A stretch of 64,000 nucleotides of DNA from Alphaproteobacteria bacterium US3C007 (GCA_034423775.1 CP139918.1:1178001-1242000), one strand, 5' to 3'; shown: positions 18,592 to 27,722, counted from the stretch's first letter. Numbers and translations are program-made. Notes: generated by a model not told the origin, from the letters alone.

Positions 18592-18912
18592 AAAATACCC
18601 CTTACGATTTAAAATATATCCCTTGGTATTATACAATATTCTTTAGGGCAAGCGGAATTTTATACCAAGCTTATGGTGTTTGGGGGGTCTTGGAAGCTGT
18701 ATCAGGTTGGGGTTGATACGGGCATTCGACGCTTTATCAGATTCTGCGCTAAGTCAAGAATAATTTTACAAGGATTGAAAAGTAGCCTCAGCTTTGAATA
18801 AAGATAGATTGTGACGAAGATTGGAAATATGACAAAAAATCTGCTAGTCAGAAGATTTTTAAATGTTGAAGTAATTGATAAATCTAGTTGTTACTTATCA
18901 AGTTGAAACATG
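18592..18912. other. AT-rich intergenic region between the two small secreted protein genes
   Basis: About 320 bases without a supported gene. It holds the candidate -10 box at 18628 and a six-base inverted repeat GTATCA/TGATAC near 18700. I see no other structure, tRNA or conserved element. Confidence 0.6.
18628..18633 (-). promoter_or_regulatory. Candidate -10 element of the 18361 gene
   Basis: On the minus strand the sequence reads TATAAT, a perfect sigma-70 -10 box, about 37 bases before the start codon. No convincing -35 box is seen 16-18 bases upstream, so this is a weak call. Confidence 0.4.
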
Positions 18913-18938
18913 AAAAAAAGCGGCCTTAAGGCCGCTTT
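18913..18938 (-). terminator. Rho-independent terminator of the yjb-like operon
   Basis: The palindrome AAAGCGGCCTT paired with AAGGCCGCTTT (18917-18938) is followed, read on the minus strand, by an unbroken T run. It lies just after the 18977 gene and ends the minus-strand operon. Confidence 0.9.
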
Positions 18939-18976
18939 CTGTCCAAAAATCTTTTGAGATATTTTGTATCAGCTGC

Positions 18977-19231
18977 TTATGATGCAGGACTCGATGGTGA
19001 CGCAGGGCTCGAAGGTGAGCTGGTTGAGCTTCCACCACCACAGAGGCCGCCCACGCAAGCGGCGACAACTCCGCATGCTGCTGCCTCAACTATGCTATTT
19101 GTACAAATCGTACCGCTAGCAGGTGTTTGTACAAGCGTGGGTGCGTCTCCGGTAGCATCCTCTACGCCGCCAGCGAAAGCAGTTGATGCAGACAATGCTG
19201 CGACTGCCAAAATAGTCATTACTTTTCTCAT
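18977..19231 (-). CDS. Small secreted Cys- and Ser-rich protein, GfcA/YjbE-like position
   Basis: This 84-residue protein has a clear signal peptide (MRKVMTILAVAALSASTAFAGG), then a region with four Cys (TICTNSI, AAACGVVAACVGGLCGGG) and a tail of Ser/Pro/Ala repeats (SSPSSPASPSSPAS). The ATG at 19231 is chosen because GGAG stands seven bases upstream. It is the last gene of the yjbH-yjbF-(this) unit, 38 bases after the YjbF-like stop. GfcA and YjbE are likewise tiny secreted proteins with low-complexity tails at the edge of their operons; the similarity here is in context and composition. The Cys residues, absent in E. coli YjbE as I remember it, hint at disulfides. Confidence 0.72.
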   Translation of the reverse strand: MRKVMTILAVAALSASTAFAGGVEDATGDAPTLVQTPASGTICTNSIVEAAACGVVAACVGGLCGGGSSTSSPSSPASPSSPAS

Positions 19232-19269
19232 GTTGATCTCCATCGGTTATATCTTGATTTGTGGATATC

Positions 19270-19941
19270 CTAAATCACACGTTCAATCAATATCATTTCA
19301 AGATTTATACCATGCCATTGCATTGATTTTCTGATTAAGCCGTTTTTTTGCACCCAAAATTTATTTTCAAATTGTACTGCTTTGTTTTGACATGTTTCCA
19401 ACAAGAGCGTTGTGCCATAACTTTTATCGAATATTTTAAAAGGGCTTTTTCCAGCGGAAGACAGCTCACAATTCACTGTTATGATCTCATCTTGATTGTC
19501 TTTCACAAGATAACGATAAGAACGGTCATAAAATATGGGTTGTTTTGATGTCTGTGCCTTTGTTAAAGCGGCTTTAAGCGCGGCAACATCTGCACCCATG
19601 AGATCATAATTGAACCCGCGTGTTGCCACTAAAACGCCGTCTTTTGTGGTTAAGCTTTTTCCATCTTTCGTTAGCCAAACGTCTGCAAGTGCCGGAAACG
19701 GGGCAGATTGAATTGTTGCAATATAGTCACTGTTCAAGATTTCGACCAACACCAATGGCGTGCTGCTGGCGTTGATCATCTTACGCGTAATCGTTTTTCG
19801 AGGGTTATATTCAAAGCTTGATTCGCTTTTTCTCAAATCGAGCGAAAATTTTGATTTTAGAACAGTGCTGCTATTTGAGATCTCACTGCAAGCAGAAATC
19901 AAGATTAACAGAAATGCTGATAAGAAACGCAATGATTTCAT
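19270..19941 (-). CDS. YjbF/GfcB-family outer membrane lipoprotein
   Basis: This 223-residue protein begins with a lipoprotein signal (MKSLRFLSAFLLILISAC, lipobox ISAC with Cys18). Strings such as TRKMINASSTPLVLVEI, TIQSAPFPALADVWLTKDG and LLVATRG-like GVLVATRGFNYDLMGAD are characteristic of YjbF/GfcB, lipoproteins encoded with YjbH in exopolysaccharide operons. The start overlaps the YjbH stop by one base (TAATG), so translation is coupled. Its exact role is unknown in the family; it is thought to act in the outer membrane during polysaccharide secretion. Confidence 0.85.
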   Translation of the reverse strand: MKSLRFLSAFLLILISACSEISNSSTVLKSKFSLDLRKSESSFEYNPRKTITRKMINASSTPLVLVEILNSDYIATIQSAPFPALADVWLTKDGKSLTTKDGVLVATRGFNYDLMGADVAALKAALTKAQTSKQPIFYDRSYRYLVKDNQDEIITVNCELSSAGKSPFKIFDKSYGTTLLLETCQNKAVQFENKFWVQKNGLIRKSMQWHGINLEMILIERVI

Positions 19942-22022
19942 TATTTCCAGAACCTTCCTGCTTCTTTATAAATTGCTTCTGAATGAGAAAAGCGCGTTAG
20001 ATTATAAAGCCTGTATGGTACATTAAGCTTTTGGCCACCATCTCTGCCCATTACATTGAACTCGATGTGAGGCGTTGCACCGGTTGGTTGCGCAGCTCCC
20101 CAATCTAACGGAATTCTGAAAAAGAAACCTTTGTCGAATGAACCCTCGCCAAACTTTTCAAATGGAACATTGGTTATCGTCGCCCAGGTTCCCATTTCCC
20201 ACCCATTACCAAACTGCCTTGAAAGGCGAAGGGTGTAGCCCCGATCTTCTGCTAAATACTGCCCAGCATCTAACTGCGCTACAAGACCGTTCTCAAAATC
20301 GTAATACGCTGACAGGTGACCCGTCGTGGCTTGATACTCTTGTAGGCCCAAGCGGATATCAAAGTCGCGTTGTTGCACGCGGCTGAGCTCTAAGCCAACT
20401 CCCAAACGGCTGTTTACAGGTTTCCAAAGCATTTCGCCTGAAACGCCTGCATACATCTTTTCCAAATAACCGGTAGATAGGCGCGCGTAAAGATCGGGCG
20501 TGAACTTGGCTAATTTTGTAACGGTAAGTTGATCCAAACTTGGATCTCCATCTCGCCCATAAATAGCATGGTCGCTGCGCACATGAGGTAGCAGAGAATC
20601 GGAAGGCCGTAAAACCTCACCAAAACTACTTAAAATTGATTTTCTGATTTCCCCGTCGATGAATAGTCCAGGGCCAAGGGTGAACTCTCCTTTCAACTTT
20701 GCCCCTAAATCATACCGAATTGGATCTAACGGATCAAATAGGGAATATTCAAAATAAGGACTGAGAGACCATAAAAATGGTTTTGTGACCGATTGATCTT
20801 CCAGGCGGTCTTTTCGGTCTGAAAATTCAATTTTATCCAATATCGCCCGCGACGGGTCCGCTGACAGCGCATAGCGCTCCAGATCCGCCCTTTCGATTTT
20901 CGCAGAAAATACAACCATATCAGCATCGATAAACTCGACCGTAAAGGATGCTATATCATCGCCAAGATACTGCGATATCGTACGGGCCGCGCGCCCAAGC
21001 GCCTGAGAGGTAGATCTATAACGCGCATTCATCATTTGAAAACGTGCGTGCCCCGACTTAATCTGAATGCCCTTTAACTTTAGGCCAGCTGTTTCAAGGC
21101 CTTTTTGCAGATCTTCAAATTTGATAGCTTGCACCGAGGTTTTGTTTGGCGCGAGCGCGCGCGGACGCACGGGCATCGGCGCAAGTTCCTTACCCGGCCC
21201 GTTTGGCGGATCTTTGGGATCCATCACAATATGCGCAGATAGAGAAATTTTATCTCCATGCAAAAAGCTGGATTGTAGGAAATAACCCCTACCAGAATTC
21301 CAGGATAACCCGTAATTCCAAGGGGTTTGATGCTCAAGATAGGGCGCTTCTCGGTTATATTGATCAGATGAATATTCAAATTTTGCCGTGAACCCTTTGC
21401 CCAGATGCCAAGCCAAACCCCCAAAGGCAGCCGTATCGCCTCTGAACCATTCGGTTGATTCAAGCTCACCGCCCCTGCCAAAATCTCGTCCAGCGCGGGT
21501 TTTAAACCTCTCGTCAATTTGCCCTAACGGCGAGTCAAACCCACCATAAGTGGCCAACCGACCGAAGCCCAATCCGGCTGTCACTTCAACAGGGCCAACA
21601 TTTTTTGTGCCCACAACATATTCGCCCGTATACCAACCGGTTCCGATAAAATCATTTAAGCCAATGGCGAAAGCCGGCATATATTGACCTTCATCAACGG
21701 CGCGAAAGCGAATATCAAAACTGCGGTCATGGTTATAATAACCCCCCGCTTCATGGCCATTTCGTCCATGGGCTGAATAGCGAAAGCTGGCTGATATTCT
21801 TGGTAGGATTTGCGCGGTTAAACTGGTGCGTCGATCCCCATCAAAGCCGCTTTGGCTAAGGACAAGCCGCCCATCTGAATCTGATGCAGCAGTAGGCATA
21901 TCGATCAAGCCAATTGTGCCGTAGCTCGTGTATGATTGCGAGTCTGCTGAAAGCAAATTGGGCGATAAGACAATAATTGCAATGGTGTTGACCAGTTTAA
22001 ACATGCGTCTTAAATCAATCAT
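19941..22022 (-). CDS. YjbH/GfcD-family outer membrane exopolysaccharide protein
   Basis: This 693-residue secreted protein opens with a signal peptide (about 1-27, hydrophobic core KLVNTIAIIVLSPNLLS) and the YjbH hallmark GTIGLIDMPTAASDSDGRLVLS. The remainder alternates short beta-strand-like segments ending with FRIPLDWGAAQPTGATPHI and FNVMGRDGGQKLNVPYRLYN, as in the DUF940/YjbH family, which is predicted to form an outer membrane beta barrel linked to exopolysaccharide secretion. The start could be GTG 22028, ATG 22022 or ATG 22004; AGGTGG just upstream fits the first two best. It is the first gene of the unit. No YjbG/GfcC gene, normally its neighbour, is present. Confidence 0.88.
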   Translation of the reverse strand: MIDLRRMFKLVNTIAIIVLSPNLLSADSQSYTSYGTIGLIDMPTAASDSDGRLVLSQSGFDGDRRTSLTAQILPRISASFRYSAHGRNGHEAGGYYNHDRSFDIRFRAVDEGQYMPAFAIGLNDFIGTGWYTGEYVVGTKNVGPVEVTAGLGFGRLATYGGFDSPLGQIDERFKTRAGRDFGRGGELESTEWFRGDTAAFGGLAWHLGKGFTAKFEYSSDQYNREAPYLEHQTPWNYGLSWNSGRGYFLQSSFLHGDKISLSAHIVMDPKDPPNGPGKELAPMPVRPRALAPNKTSVQAIKFEDLQKGLETAGLKLKGIQIKSGHARFQMMNARYRSTSQALGRAARTISQYLGDDIASFTVEFIDADMVVFSAKIERADLERYALSADPSRAILDKIEFSDRKDRLEDQSVTKPFLWSLSPYFEYSLFDPLDPIRYDLGAKLKGEFTLGPGLFIDGEIRKSILSSFGEVLRPSDSLLPHVRSDHAIYGRDGDPSLDQLTVTKLAKFTPDLYARLSTGYLEKMYAGVSGEMLWKPVNSRLGVGLELSRVQQRDFDIRLGLQEYQATTGHLSAYYDFENGLVAQLDAGQYLAEDRGYTLRLSRQFGNGWEMGTWATITNVPFEKFGEGSFDKGFFFRIPLDWGAAQPTGATPHIEFNVMGRDGGQKLNVPYRLYNLTRFSHSEAIYKEAGRFWK

Positions 22023-22226
22023 CACCACCTCAGTTCTATGCGATTTTCGCTATCATTAATTTGCGGGCTCTACAATAATCCTTTTCTCCTTTTTGATCGC
22101 AAACCGATACTCAAGCCAATGGGTTGACGTAAATTAGGATCAATTTTGAAAAATCGTTTTCTATTCGAAACATCACTTGAAAATATTCATATTTTTAAAC
22201 TAAACGACCCAATCAAAGCTTTAATA

Positions 22227-22784
22227 TCAATCGTGATTGGCTAAGATTTCATTTATAAAAATATGGCTTGCATCGGCCAAATTATCCTTCCAGGCGCTGG
22301 GCGAGTTTTCATCTGCTTGGTCCGATACATATTTAAAACAAGAAAAATGGATGCCTGCCATCTGTGCTAGCTTCGCCAAGGCAAACGCCTCCATATCCAC
22401 AAGATCTGTTTGCAGTTCAGGCGGTGCTGTTACAAAACTATCGCCAGTGCCGCAAGACAGGCCATGCCCCTGCGCCGAAACGTAAGGCGCCTCTTCGAAA
22501 GGGGTTTGCCCCAAGGCAAATCCCATATCGCGGGCATCCATATCGCGTTGGAAGAATTGTGTTACCTCTAGCAAGCCGCTTAATTCTGGGTTTAACGCCC
22601 CTGCAGTGCCAAAGTTTATCAAATTCATTGGTTTATAGCGGGCCACATATTCGCTGCCTTTCAGCGCAGCATTCACTTTTCCAACGCCTGTATAAGCTAC
22701 GTTCCAGCTTGGTATCATCTCATTTGGCAGCTCTGCTTCCAAAGCAACCAATATTAAGGTGTTTTTCGGATCAAACCGCACCAT
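22227..22784 (-). CDS. Nucleoside phosphorylase-fold protein, MTA/SAH nucleosidase-like
   Basis: This 185-residue protein has the PNP/MTAN fold signatures: TLILVALEAELP at the N-terminus, TGVGKVNAA, INFGTAGAL, and the ribose-binding VDMEAFALAKLAQ followed by FKYVSDQAD with the catalytic Asp. These match 5'-methylthioadenosine/S-adenosylhomocysteine nucleosidases (MtnN/Pfs), which cleave adenine from MTA or SAH, but the protein is about 45 residues shorter than E. coli MtnN, with the loss in the N-terminal and middle loops. It may use a different nucleoside. The ATG at 22784 has GGGGAG nearby. It stands alone on the minus strand, with 204 AT-rich bases separating it from yjbH. Confidence 0.82.
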   Translation of the reverse strand: MVRFDPKNTLILVALEAELPNEMIPSWNVAYTGVGKVNAALKGSEYVARYKPMNLINFGTAGALNPELSGLLEVTQFFQRDMDARDMGFALGQTPFEEAPYVSAQGHGLSCGTGDSFVTAPPELQTDLVDMEAFALAKLAQMAGIHFSCFKYVSDQADENSPSAWKDNLADASHIFINEILANHD

Positions 22785-22974
22785 GCTCTCCCCTAATTGT
22801 TCATTCTATATCCAGCTCATTCTACCGGCGCTCAAAGCTTTGCGAAAGCCGCTTTGAAAGATCCAATATTTTCGCGCTGAAACATGCGTTATTCGTTTGA
22901 CCATGGGCTGTTGCCTCCATAGGTTCGCGCACAGAAAACGGGCACCACTTAGTTTAAAGCGCGGGGTATATATT

Positions 22975-24114
22975 TTGAAACGACTTTCATGGGGCCTTAT
23001 TGGCGGTGGGCAAGGCAGTCAAATCGGGTTTGCGCATCGATCCGGCGCGGAAATTGATGGCCGCTTTAAATTGATGGCGGGCGCCATGGATGTGGATCCG
23101 AATGTGGCAAAAAGCTATGGCGCGTCGCTTGGGCTTGATCCAAGCCGCGCGTATGGCACTTGGCAAGAAATGCTGCAGGGTGAGAAATCACGCGATGACC
23201 GTATCGATTTGGTGACGGTGGCAACGCCCAATGCCACCCATTTTGAGATTTCAAAAGCCTTTTTGGAAGCAGGTTTTCACGTCCTATGCGAAAAACCGAT
23301 GACGATGACAGTGCCTGAAGCGCAAGCGCTTGTTCAGATTGCAAAAAAGGCCAACCGGGTTTGCGCGGTGAATTATGGCTATTCCGGTTACCCATTGGTG
23401 CGGCAGATGAAAGCGATGGTTGAGGCTGGGCAATTGGGGGCGATCCGCTGCGTGGTTGCAGAATTTGCGGGTGGCTTTATGGCGGATGCCGCAGATGCTG
23501 AAAATCCCCGCGTCCGCTGGCGGTTTGATCCAAAGCAAGCGGGAATGGCGGCTGTAACGGTGGATTGTGGCATCCACGCCTTACACATGGCCTGCTATGT
23601 CACTGGGCAATATGTGACTAAAGTATCCAGTGATTTTGCCCATGGGATCAAAAGCCGGGAATTGGAAGATGATAACCTATCGGCGTTCCGCATGAGCGGT
23701 GGTGCCATTGGCCGGCTTTGGACAAGCGGTTTGGCGATTGGGCGCACGCATGGGCTGACATTGCAAGTGTTTGGCGAAATTGGTGGGTTAAGCTGGCAAC
23801 AAGAGCATCCCAACCAATTGCGCTGGACGCCCCTCAATGCGCCAACCCAAATCTTAGAGCGCGGCGCAGTCGGCCTTTCTGAGGCCGCGGCGCGCGCGAA
23901 TAGAATAACGGTGGGGCATCCAGAGGGCATGGTTCTGGCCTTCGCAAATGTGTATCGTGATTTAAGCGAGGTGATCGGCGCGCAAAATTCTGGCACGTCT
24001 CCCGATCCCTTGGCGCTGACCTACCCCACCGCAGAAGAGGGGTGCCATTCGATCGAAGTGGTTGAGGCGATGGTTAAATCGGCCAAAAATGACGGAGAAT
24101 GGATGACCGTATAA
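22975..24114 (+). CDS. Gfo/Idh/MocA-family NAD(P)-dependent oxidoreductase
   Basis: This 379-residue protein starts with a Rossmann fingerprint (LSWGLIGGGQGSQIG) and has the family's EKPMTMTVPEAQ motif near residue 105 with the catalytic/nicotinamide Lys. The C-terminal domain includes VTVDCGIHALHMACYVTG with the active-site His. I choose TTG 22975 as start because GCGGGG stands eight bases upstream and the Rossmann strand follows at once; an ATG at 22897 in frame would add 26 residues of no family character. The iolD gene follows by 99 bases, so an inositol or inosose dehydrogenase (IolG/IolX-like) role is likely but not proven by sequence. Confidence 0.85.
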   Translation: MKRLSWGLIGGGQGSQIGFAHRSGAEIDGRFKLMAGAMDVDPNVAKSYGASLGLDPSRAYGTWQEMLQGEKSRDDRIDLVTVATPNATHFEISKAFLEAGFHVLCEKPMTMTVPEAQALVQIAKKANRVCAVNYGYSGYPLVRQMKAMVEAGQLGAIRCVVAEFAGGFMADAADAENPRVRWRFDPKQAGMAAVTVDCGIHALHMACYVTGQYVTKVSSDFAHGIKSRELEDDNLSAFRMSGGAIGRLWTSGLAIGRTHGLTLQVFGEIGGLSWQQEHPNQLRWTPLNAPTQILERGAVGLSEAAARANRITVGHPEGMVLAFANVYRDLSEVIGAQNSGTSPDPLALTYPTAEEGCHSIEVVEAMVKSAKNDGEWMTV

Positions 24115-24213
24115 CCGCCCCAGCGTGGTCATCGAAAACCTGCATGGAAGCAGTGCAGAGGCTGAGCTTAAGCGCCGGCTTCTTTGCAGAAAAGAAAAAG
24201 GAATGCATTTGAT

Positions 24214-26109
24214 ATGAAATTTTATAGCTCAGAGAAAAAGCAACGCCTCACCCTGTCACAGGCGATGGTGAAGTTTCTACAAGCGCAATACAGCGAATAT
24301 GACGGGGTTGAGCACAGGTTTTTTCAAGGAATCTGGGGTATTTTTGGGCATGGGAATGTTTCGGGCCTGAGCCAGGCTCTGGTCGAATATGGCGATGATC
24401 TTCCTTATCATCAACCCACTAATGAGCAATCAATGGTGCATGCGGCAACCGGATTTGCGCGCACGATGCGGCGCAAGGCGACCATGGCTTGCACCACCTC
24501 GATTGGTCCAGGAGCCACCAATATGATTACCGGGGCGGCCACGGCAACTATTTGCCGAATCCCGGTTCTGTTGCTGCCGTCGGATTATTATGCCACGCGG
24601 TTTCAAGGCAAAGTTTTGCAGGATATTGATCATCTTAGTTCGGATGATATGTCGGTGACGGATACGTTTCGCGTTGTGAGCCGTTTTTACGACCGCCTGA
24701 CCCGCCCCGAACAGATTTTAACAGCAATGCCCGAAGCCATGCGGATTCTTACCAGCCCATCAGAAACTGGGGCGGTTACGATTGCGTTGCCGCAAGATAT
24801 TCAGGGCTATGCGTTTGATTATCCAGAAAGCTTTTTTGAAAAACGCGTCTGGCGCATGGAACGGCAGGTGCCACATCCGAACCGCATCGCTGAAACCATT
24901 GCCCTGCTGAAATCCGCAAAAAAGCCCTATATCATTGCGGGTGGTGGCATTCATTATTCCGAAGCTTGGCAAGAGTTAGAGGCTTTTGCAACACGGTTTG
25001 GCATTCCTGTCGGGGAAACCCATGCGGGGCGCGGCGCGCTGAAAAATGGTTCGCCTTTATTGATGGGGGGCACGGGCCATTTGGGCACGCCGGCCGCGGC
25101 AAGAATCGCTGAAGAAGCTGATTTGGTGATCTGTATTGGCACGCGCTTGCACGATTTTGTTACCGGGTCTAATTCGGCGTTTCAAAACCCGGATGTTAAA
25201 TTTGTTTCGATCAACGTGAATGGCCGGGATGCGTATAAATTGGGGGCTCTGCCTTTGGCATCGGATGCCAAGCTGGCGCTTGTAGCCCTAGCTGAGGCGG
25301 CGGCTGCAGCGGGTATCGGCGTGAATGAACCTTGGGTTGAAACCGCCAACGCGGCGCGTTTGGCTTGGGATAAAACCAAACGGGAACAGGTTTTTATCCA
25401 ACATAAAGGCGAAAAAATGAGTCAGGGCCAATTGATCGGGTTGATCTCTGATCAGATGCAAACGGGCGATACATTATTGGCCGCCGCTGGCACCGTGCCG
25501 GCTGATCTGACCAAATTATTCGATGTAAAAGATGGCAAGAACCTGCATATTGAATTTGGCAATTCCTGCATGGGATATGATATCCCCGCAGCGATTGGAG
25601 TGCGTTTAACCGGCACGGATGATGAAATCTTCGTTCTAATGGGCGATGGAAATTACCAAATGCACCCGATGGAGCTGGTTACCGCGATGCAAGAGCGCGC
25701 CAAGATTACTATTATTTTGAACGTGAATGACGGATATCAATCCATACATGGCCATCAAAAGGCTTTGGTCGGGCAATCTTTGGGCAATGAATTCAAAATC
25801 CGTGATGGGCAATCTGGCCTTCTTGATAAGGGCGAGTTTATTCAGATCGATTATGTTAAAAATGCAGAAAGCGTCGGGGTAAAAGCGTGGCTTGCAGAAG
25901 ACGAGTCTGCGTTCAAACAAGCGCTTTCAAATGCCCGCGATGAAGCTGGCCCCTGTATGATCGTTGTGCCAACAGAACGCTATCGTTCCCCCCCTGGATC
26001 CGAAGTTTGGTGGGAGGTTGTTGGCGCTGAGGTTACCAATGATCCTGACACCAAAGCGCTGGTCGATGCGCGCGAAGTTGGCCGTGCAAAGCAACGGTTT
26101 TACTATTAA
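24214..26109 (+). CDS. iolD: 3D-(3,5/4)-trihydroxycyclohexane-1,2-dione acylhydrolase
   Basis: IolD is a thiamine diphosphate enzyme that opens the ring of the trihydroxycyclohexanedione made from inosose, giving 5-deoxy-glucuronate in myo-inositol breakdown. The 631-residue length fits (Bacillus IolD is 637). Features are the ThDP catalytic Glu region HQPTNEQSMVHAATGFAR near residue 80, FFQGIWGIFGHGNVSGL near the N-terminus, the TIGTRLHDFVTG-like CIGTRLHDFVTGSN in the middle domain, and the Mg/ThDP motif MGDGNYQMHPMEL with NVNDGYQSIHG in the C-terminal domain. The ATG at 24214 has AAGGAA ten bases upstream. iolB, iolC, iolE and iolA are not in the window. Confidence 0.92.
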   Translation: MKFYSSEKKQRLTLSQAMVKFLQAQYSEYDGVEHRFFQGIWGIFGHGNVSGLSQALVEYGDDLPYHQPTNEQSMVHAATGFARTMRRKATMACTTSIGPGATNMITGAATATICRIPVLLLPSDYYATRFQGKVLQDIDHLSSDDMSVTDTFRVVSRFYDRLTRPEQILTAMPEAMRILTSPSETGAVTIALPQDIQGYAFDYPESFFEKRVWRMERQVPHPNRIAETIALLKSAKKPYIIAGGGIHYSEAWQELEAFATRFGIPVGETHAGRGALKNGSPLLMGGTGHLGTPAAARIAEEADLVICIGTRLHDFVTGSNSAFQNPDVKFVSINVNGRDAYKLGALPLASDAKLALVALAEAAAAAGIGVNEPWVETANAARLAWDKTKREQVFIQHKGEKMSQGQLIGLISDQMQTGDTLLAAAGTVPADLTKLFDVKDGKNLHIEFGNSCMGYDIPAAIGVRLTGTDDEIFVLMGDGNYQMHPMELVTAMQERAKITIILNVNDGYQSIHGHQKALVGQSLGNEFKIRDGQSGLLDKGEFIQIDYVKNAESVGVKAWLAEDESAFKQALSNARDEAGPCMIVVPTERYRSPPGSEVWWEVVGAEVTNDPDTKALVDAREVGRAKQRFYY

Positions 26110-26405
26110 GCGTGATCAGACGGCGGACAGGCGGCTCCAGCTGGGTTTGGCGTGCCTAACAGGGCATTTTGCCCGGGCGCACCTGCTGAGCAGCATGCTC
26201 TAGCTTGTAAGGAAACATATGACCGGCGTTTACTCTTGGCGTGAAAGCCGCGGTCAAGCGAGGGGGTTTTTTCAACAAAGCGAAGCAGCCCGATGCGTTG
26301 AAAGGTCTGGCGTCTTTCCCGGTTTTAATCGATCCAGCGCAGGATTTCTCGCCTCTCTGCGAGGGTCAAATCTTAGCCAAACGGGCCGCAGGCCTCTCGC
26401 CTGCT
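26110..26405. other. Intergenic region between convergent iolD and the aminotransferase, with an unassigned reading frame
   Basis: About 300 bases. An ATG at 26219 has a strong AAGGAA site, but its frame reads only into an 85-codon frame that overlaps the aminotransferase end antisense, and a second frame from 26241 (reading KAAVKRGGFFNKAKQPDALK) has more protein-like composition. No known family is recognised in either; this may be the remnant of a gene lost by frameshift. Confidence 0.35.
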
Positions 26406-27584
26406 TTATGTCAAATTGTTTTTCAAAAATTGCATTGCGGCATCGGTGCCACCGGATTGATGCGGCACGTCGCTAAGGGCAAGCCCCATTTCCACGCCGC
26501 CCAAAGTGCCAATCATCATCAGATCGTTGAAATCCCCCAAATGGCCAATTCGAAACACTTTTCCAGCCAAGTGTGACAGGCCGTTGCCCAGTGACATATT
26601 GAAGTTTTTCAACACCGTACTGCGAAACGCATCCGCATTATGGCCATCAGGCAATAAAACCGCCGTCAGCGTATTGGAAAAATCCAAAGGCTCTTGGCAT
26701 AAAACTTCTAGGCCCCAAGCTTGCACCGCGATGCGGGTTGCCTGCGCGTGGCGCTTATGGCGGGCAAAAACGTTTTCCAACCCTTCTTCAAGTAGCATAT
26801 CAATCGCCTCGGATAATCCGTAAAGCAGGTTCGTGGCCGGTGTATAGGGAAAAGCCCCAGAGGCATTTGCCGCGAGTTGATCCTCCCAATCCCAATAGGA
26901 TCTGGGCAAATCAGCGGTTTTGGCCGCCTGTCTGGCTTTTTCCGACACGGCATTGAACGACAAGCCAGGCGGTAGCATCAGCCCTTTTTGAGAGCCGGCA
27001 ACGGTGACATCAACGCCCCAGGCGTCATGGCAATAGTCAGATGAGCCCAAAGAAGAAATTGTATCGACCATCAATAACGCATCATGTTGCGCGGCATCGA
27101 TCGCGGCGCGGATGTCACTGATCCGCGACATCGCGCCGGTTGATGTTTCGTTATGTACCACGCAGACGGCTTTGATCTTGCCCTCTTTATCGGCCGCAAG
27201 CCGCGCTTCAATCGCTTGGGGATCGGCGCCGCGGCGCCAATCGGTTTTTAGCAATTCGGTATGCACCCCCAAACGCGCTGCCAATTTGTACCAAAGGCTG
27301 GCAAAATGCCCGGTTTCGATCATTAAAACGGTATCGCCGGCGCTGAGTGTATTGACCAATGCCGCCTCCCAAGCCCCCGTTCCCGAGGCAGGATAGATGA
27401 TCACATGCGCGCGGGTTTTAAAAACCTCTTGCAGACCGGAAAGGCATTTTTTGCCAAGCTCGGCAAATTCTGGGCCACGATGATCGATGGTGGGAAAATC
27501 TATCGCCCGTAAAATTCGATCCGGTACGTTTGAAGGCCCGGGTATCTGCAGAAAATGGCGGCCTGACGGTTTTGAGTGGGGCAT
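26406..27584 (-). CDS. Class V aminotransferase, serine-glyoxylate/alanine-glyoxylate type
   Basis: This 392-residue PLP enzyme opens with the family's FLQIPGPSNVPDRIL and DHRGPEF, has YPASGTGAWEAAL for phosphate binding, VVHNETSTGAMS, and the PLP-binding Lys in AGSQKGLMLPPGL (about residue 195). These match serine-glyoxylate aminotransferases of methylotrophs and their close relative BhcA, the aspartate-glyoxylate aminotransferase of the beta-hydroxyaspartate cycle. No bhcB, bhcC or bhcD is nearby, which argues against BhcA here. TTG 27590 is in frame but ATG 27584 is chosen. It is convergent with iolD and divergent from the FAD/Fe-S dehydrogenase, with 138 bases between the two starts. Confidence 0.9.
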   Translation of the reverse strand: MPHSKPSGRHFLQIPGPSNVPDRILRAIDFPTIDHRGPEFAELGKKCLSGLQEVFKTRAHVIIYPASGTGAWEAALVNTLSAGDTVLMIETGHFASLWYKLAARLGVHTELLKTDWRRGADPQAIEARLAADKEGKIKAVCVVHNETSTGAMSRISDIRAAIDAAQHDALLMVDTISSLGSSDYCHDAWGVDVTVAGSQKGLMLPPGLSFNAVSEKARQAAKTADLPRSYWDWEDQLAANASGAFPYTPATNLLYGLSEAIDMLLEEGLENVFARHKRHAQATRIAVQAWGLEVLCQEPLDFSNTLTAVLLPDGHNADAFRSTVLKNFNMSLGNGLSHLAGKVFRIGHLGDFNDLMMIGTLGGVEMGLALSDVPHQSGGTDAAMQFLKNNLT

Positions 27585-27722
27585 ATGCAAGATACCTTTT
27601 TATCGCATTTTTATCACCGAATTATAGTCAAGCTCAGTTTGGAATAGCAAGCATTGTGATCCTTCTGTGACTGGTTATTATAGGTTACAATGCCGCAGCA
27701 TGAGCCATGAAGAAGATCGCAA

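Noticed and set aside
26219-26476. An 85-codon frame with a strong ribosome binding site on the plus strand
   Set aside because: Its second part is antisense to the aminotransferase gene and no family is recognised, so I list the interval as unassigned rather than as a gene.
26406-27584. Aspartate-glyoxylate aminotransferase BhcA of the beta-hydroxyaspartate cycle
   Set aside because: The family is the same, but none of bhcB, bhcC, bhcD or a bhcR-type regulator is near, so a serine-glyoxylate type is the safer call.
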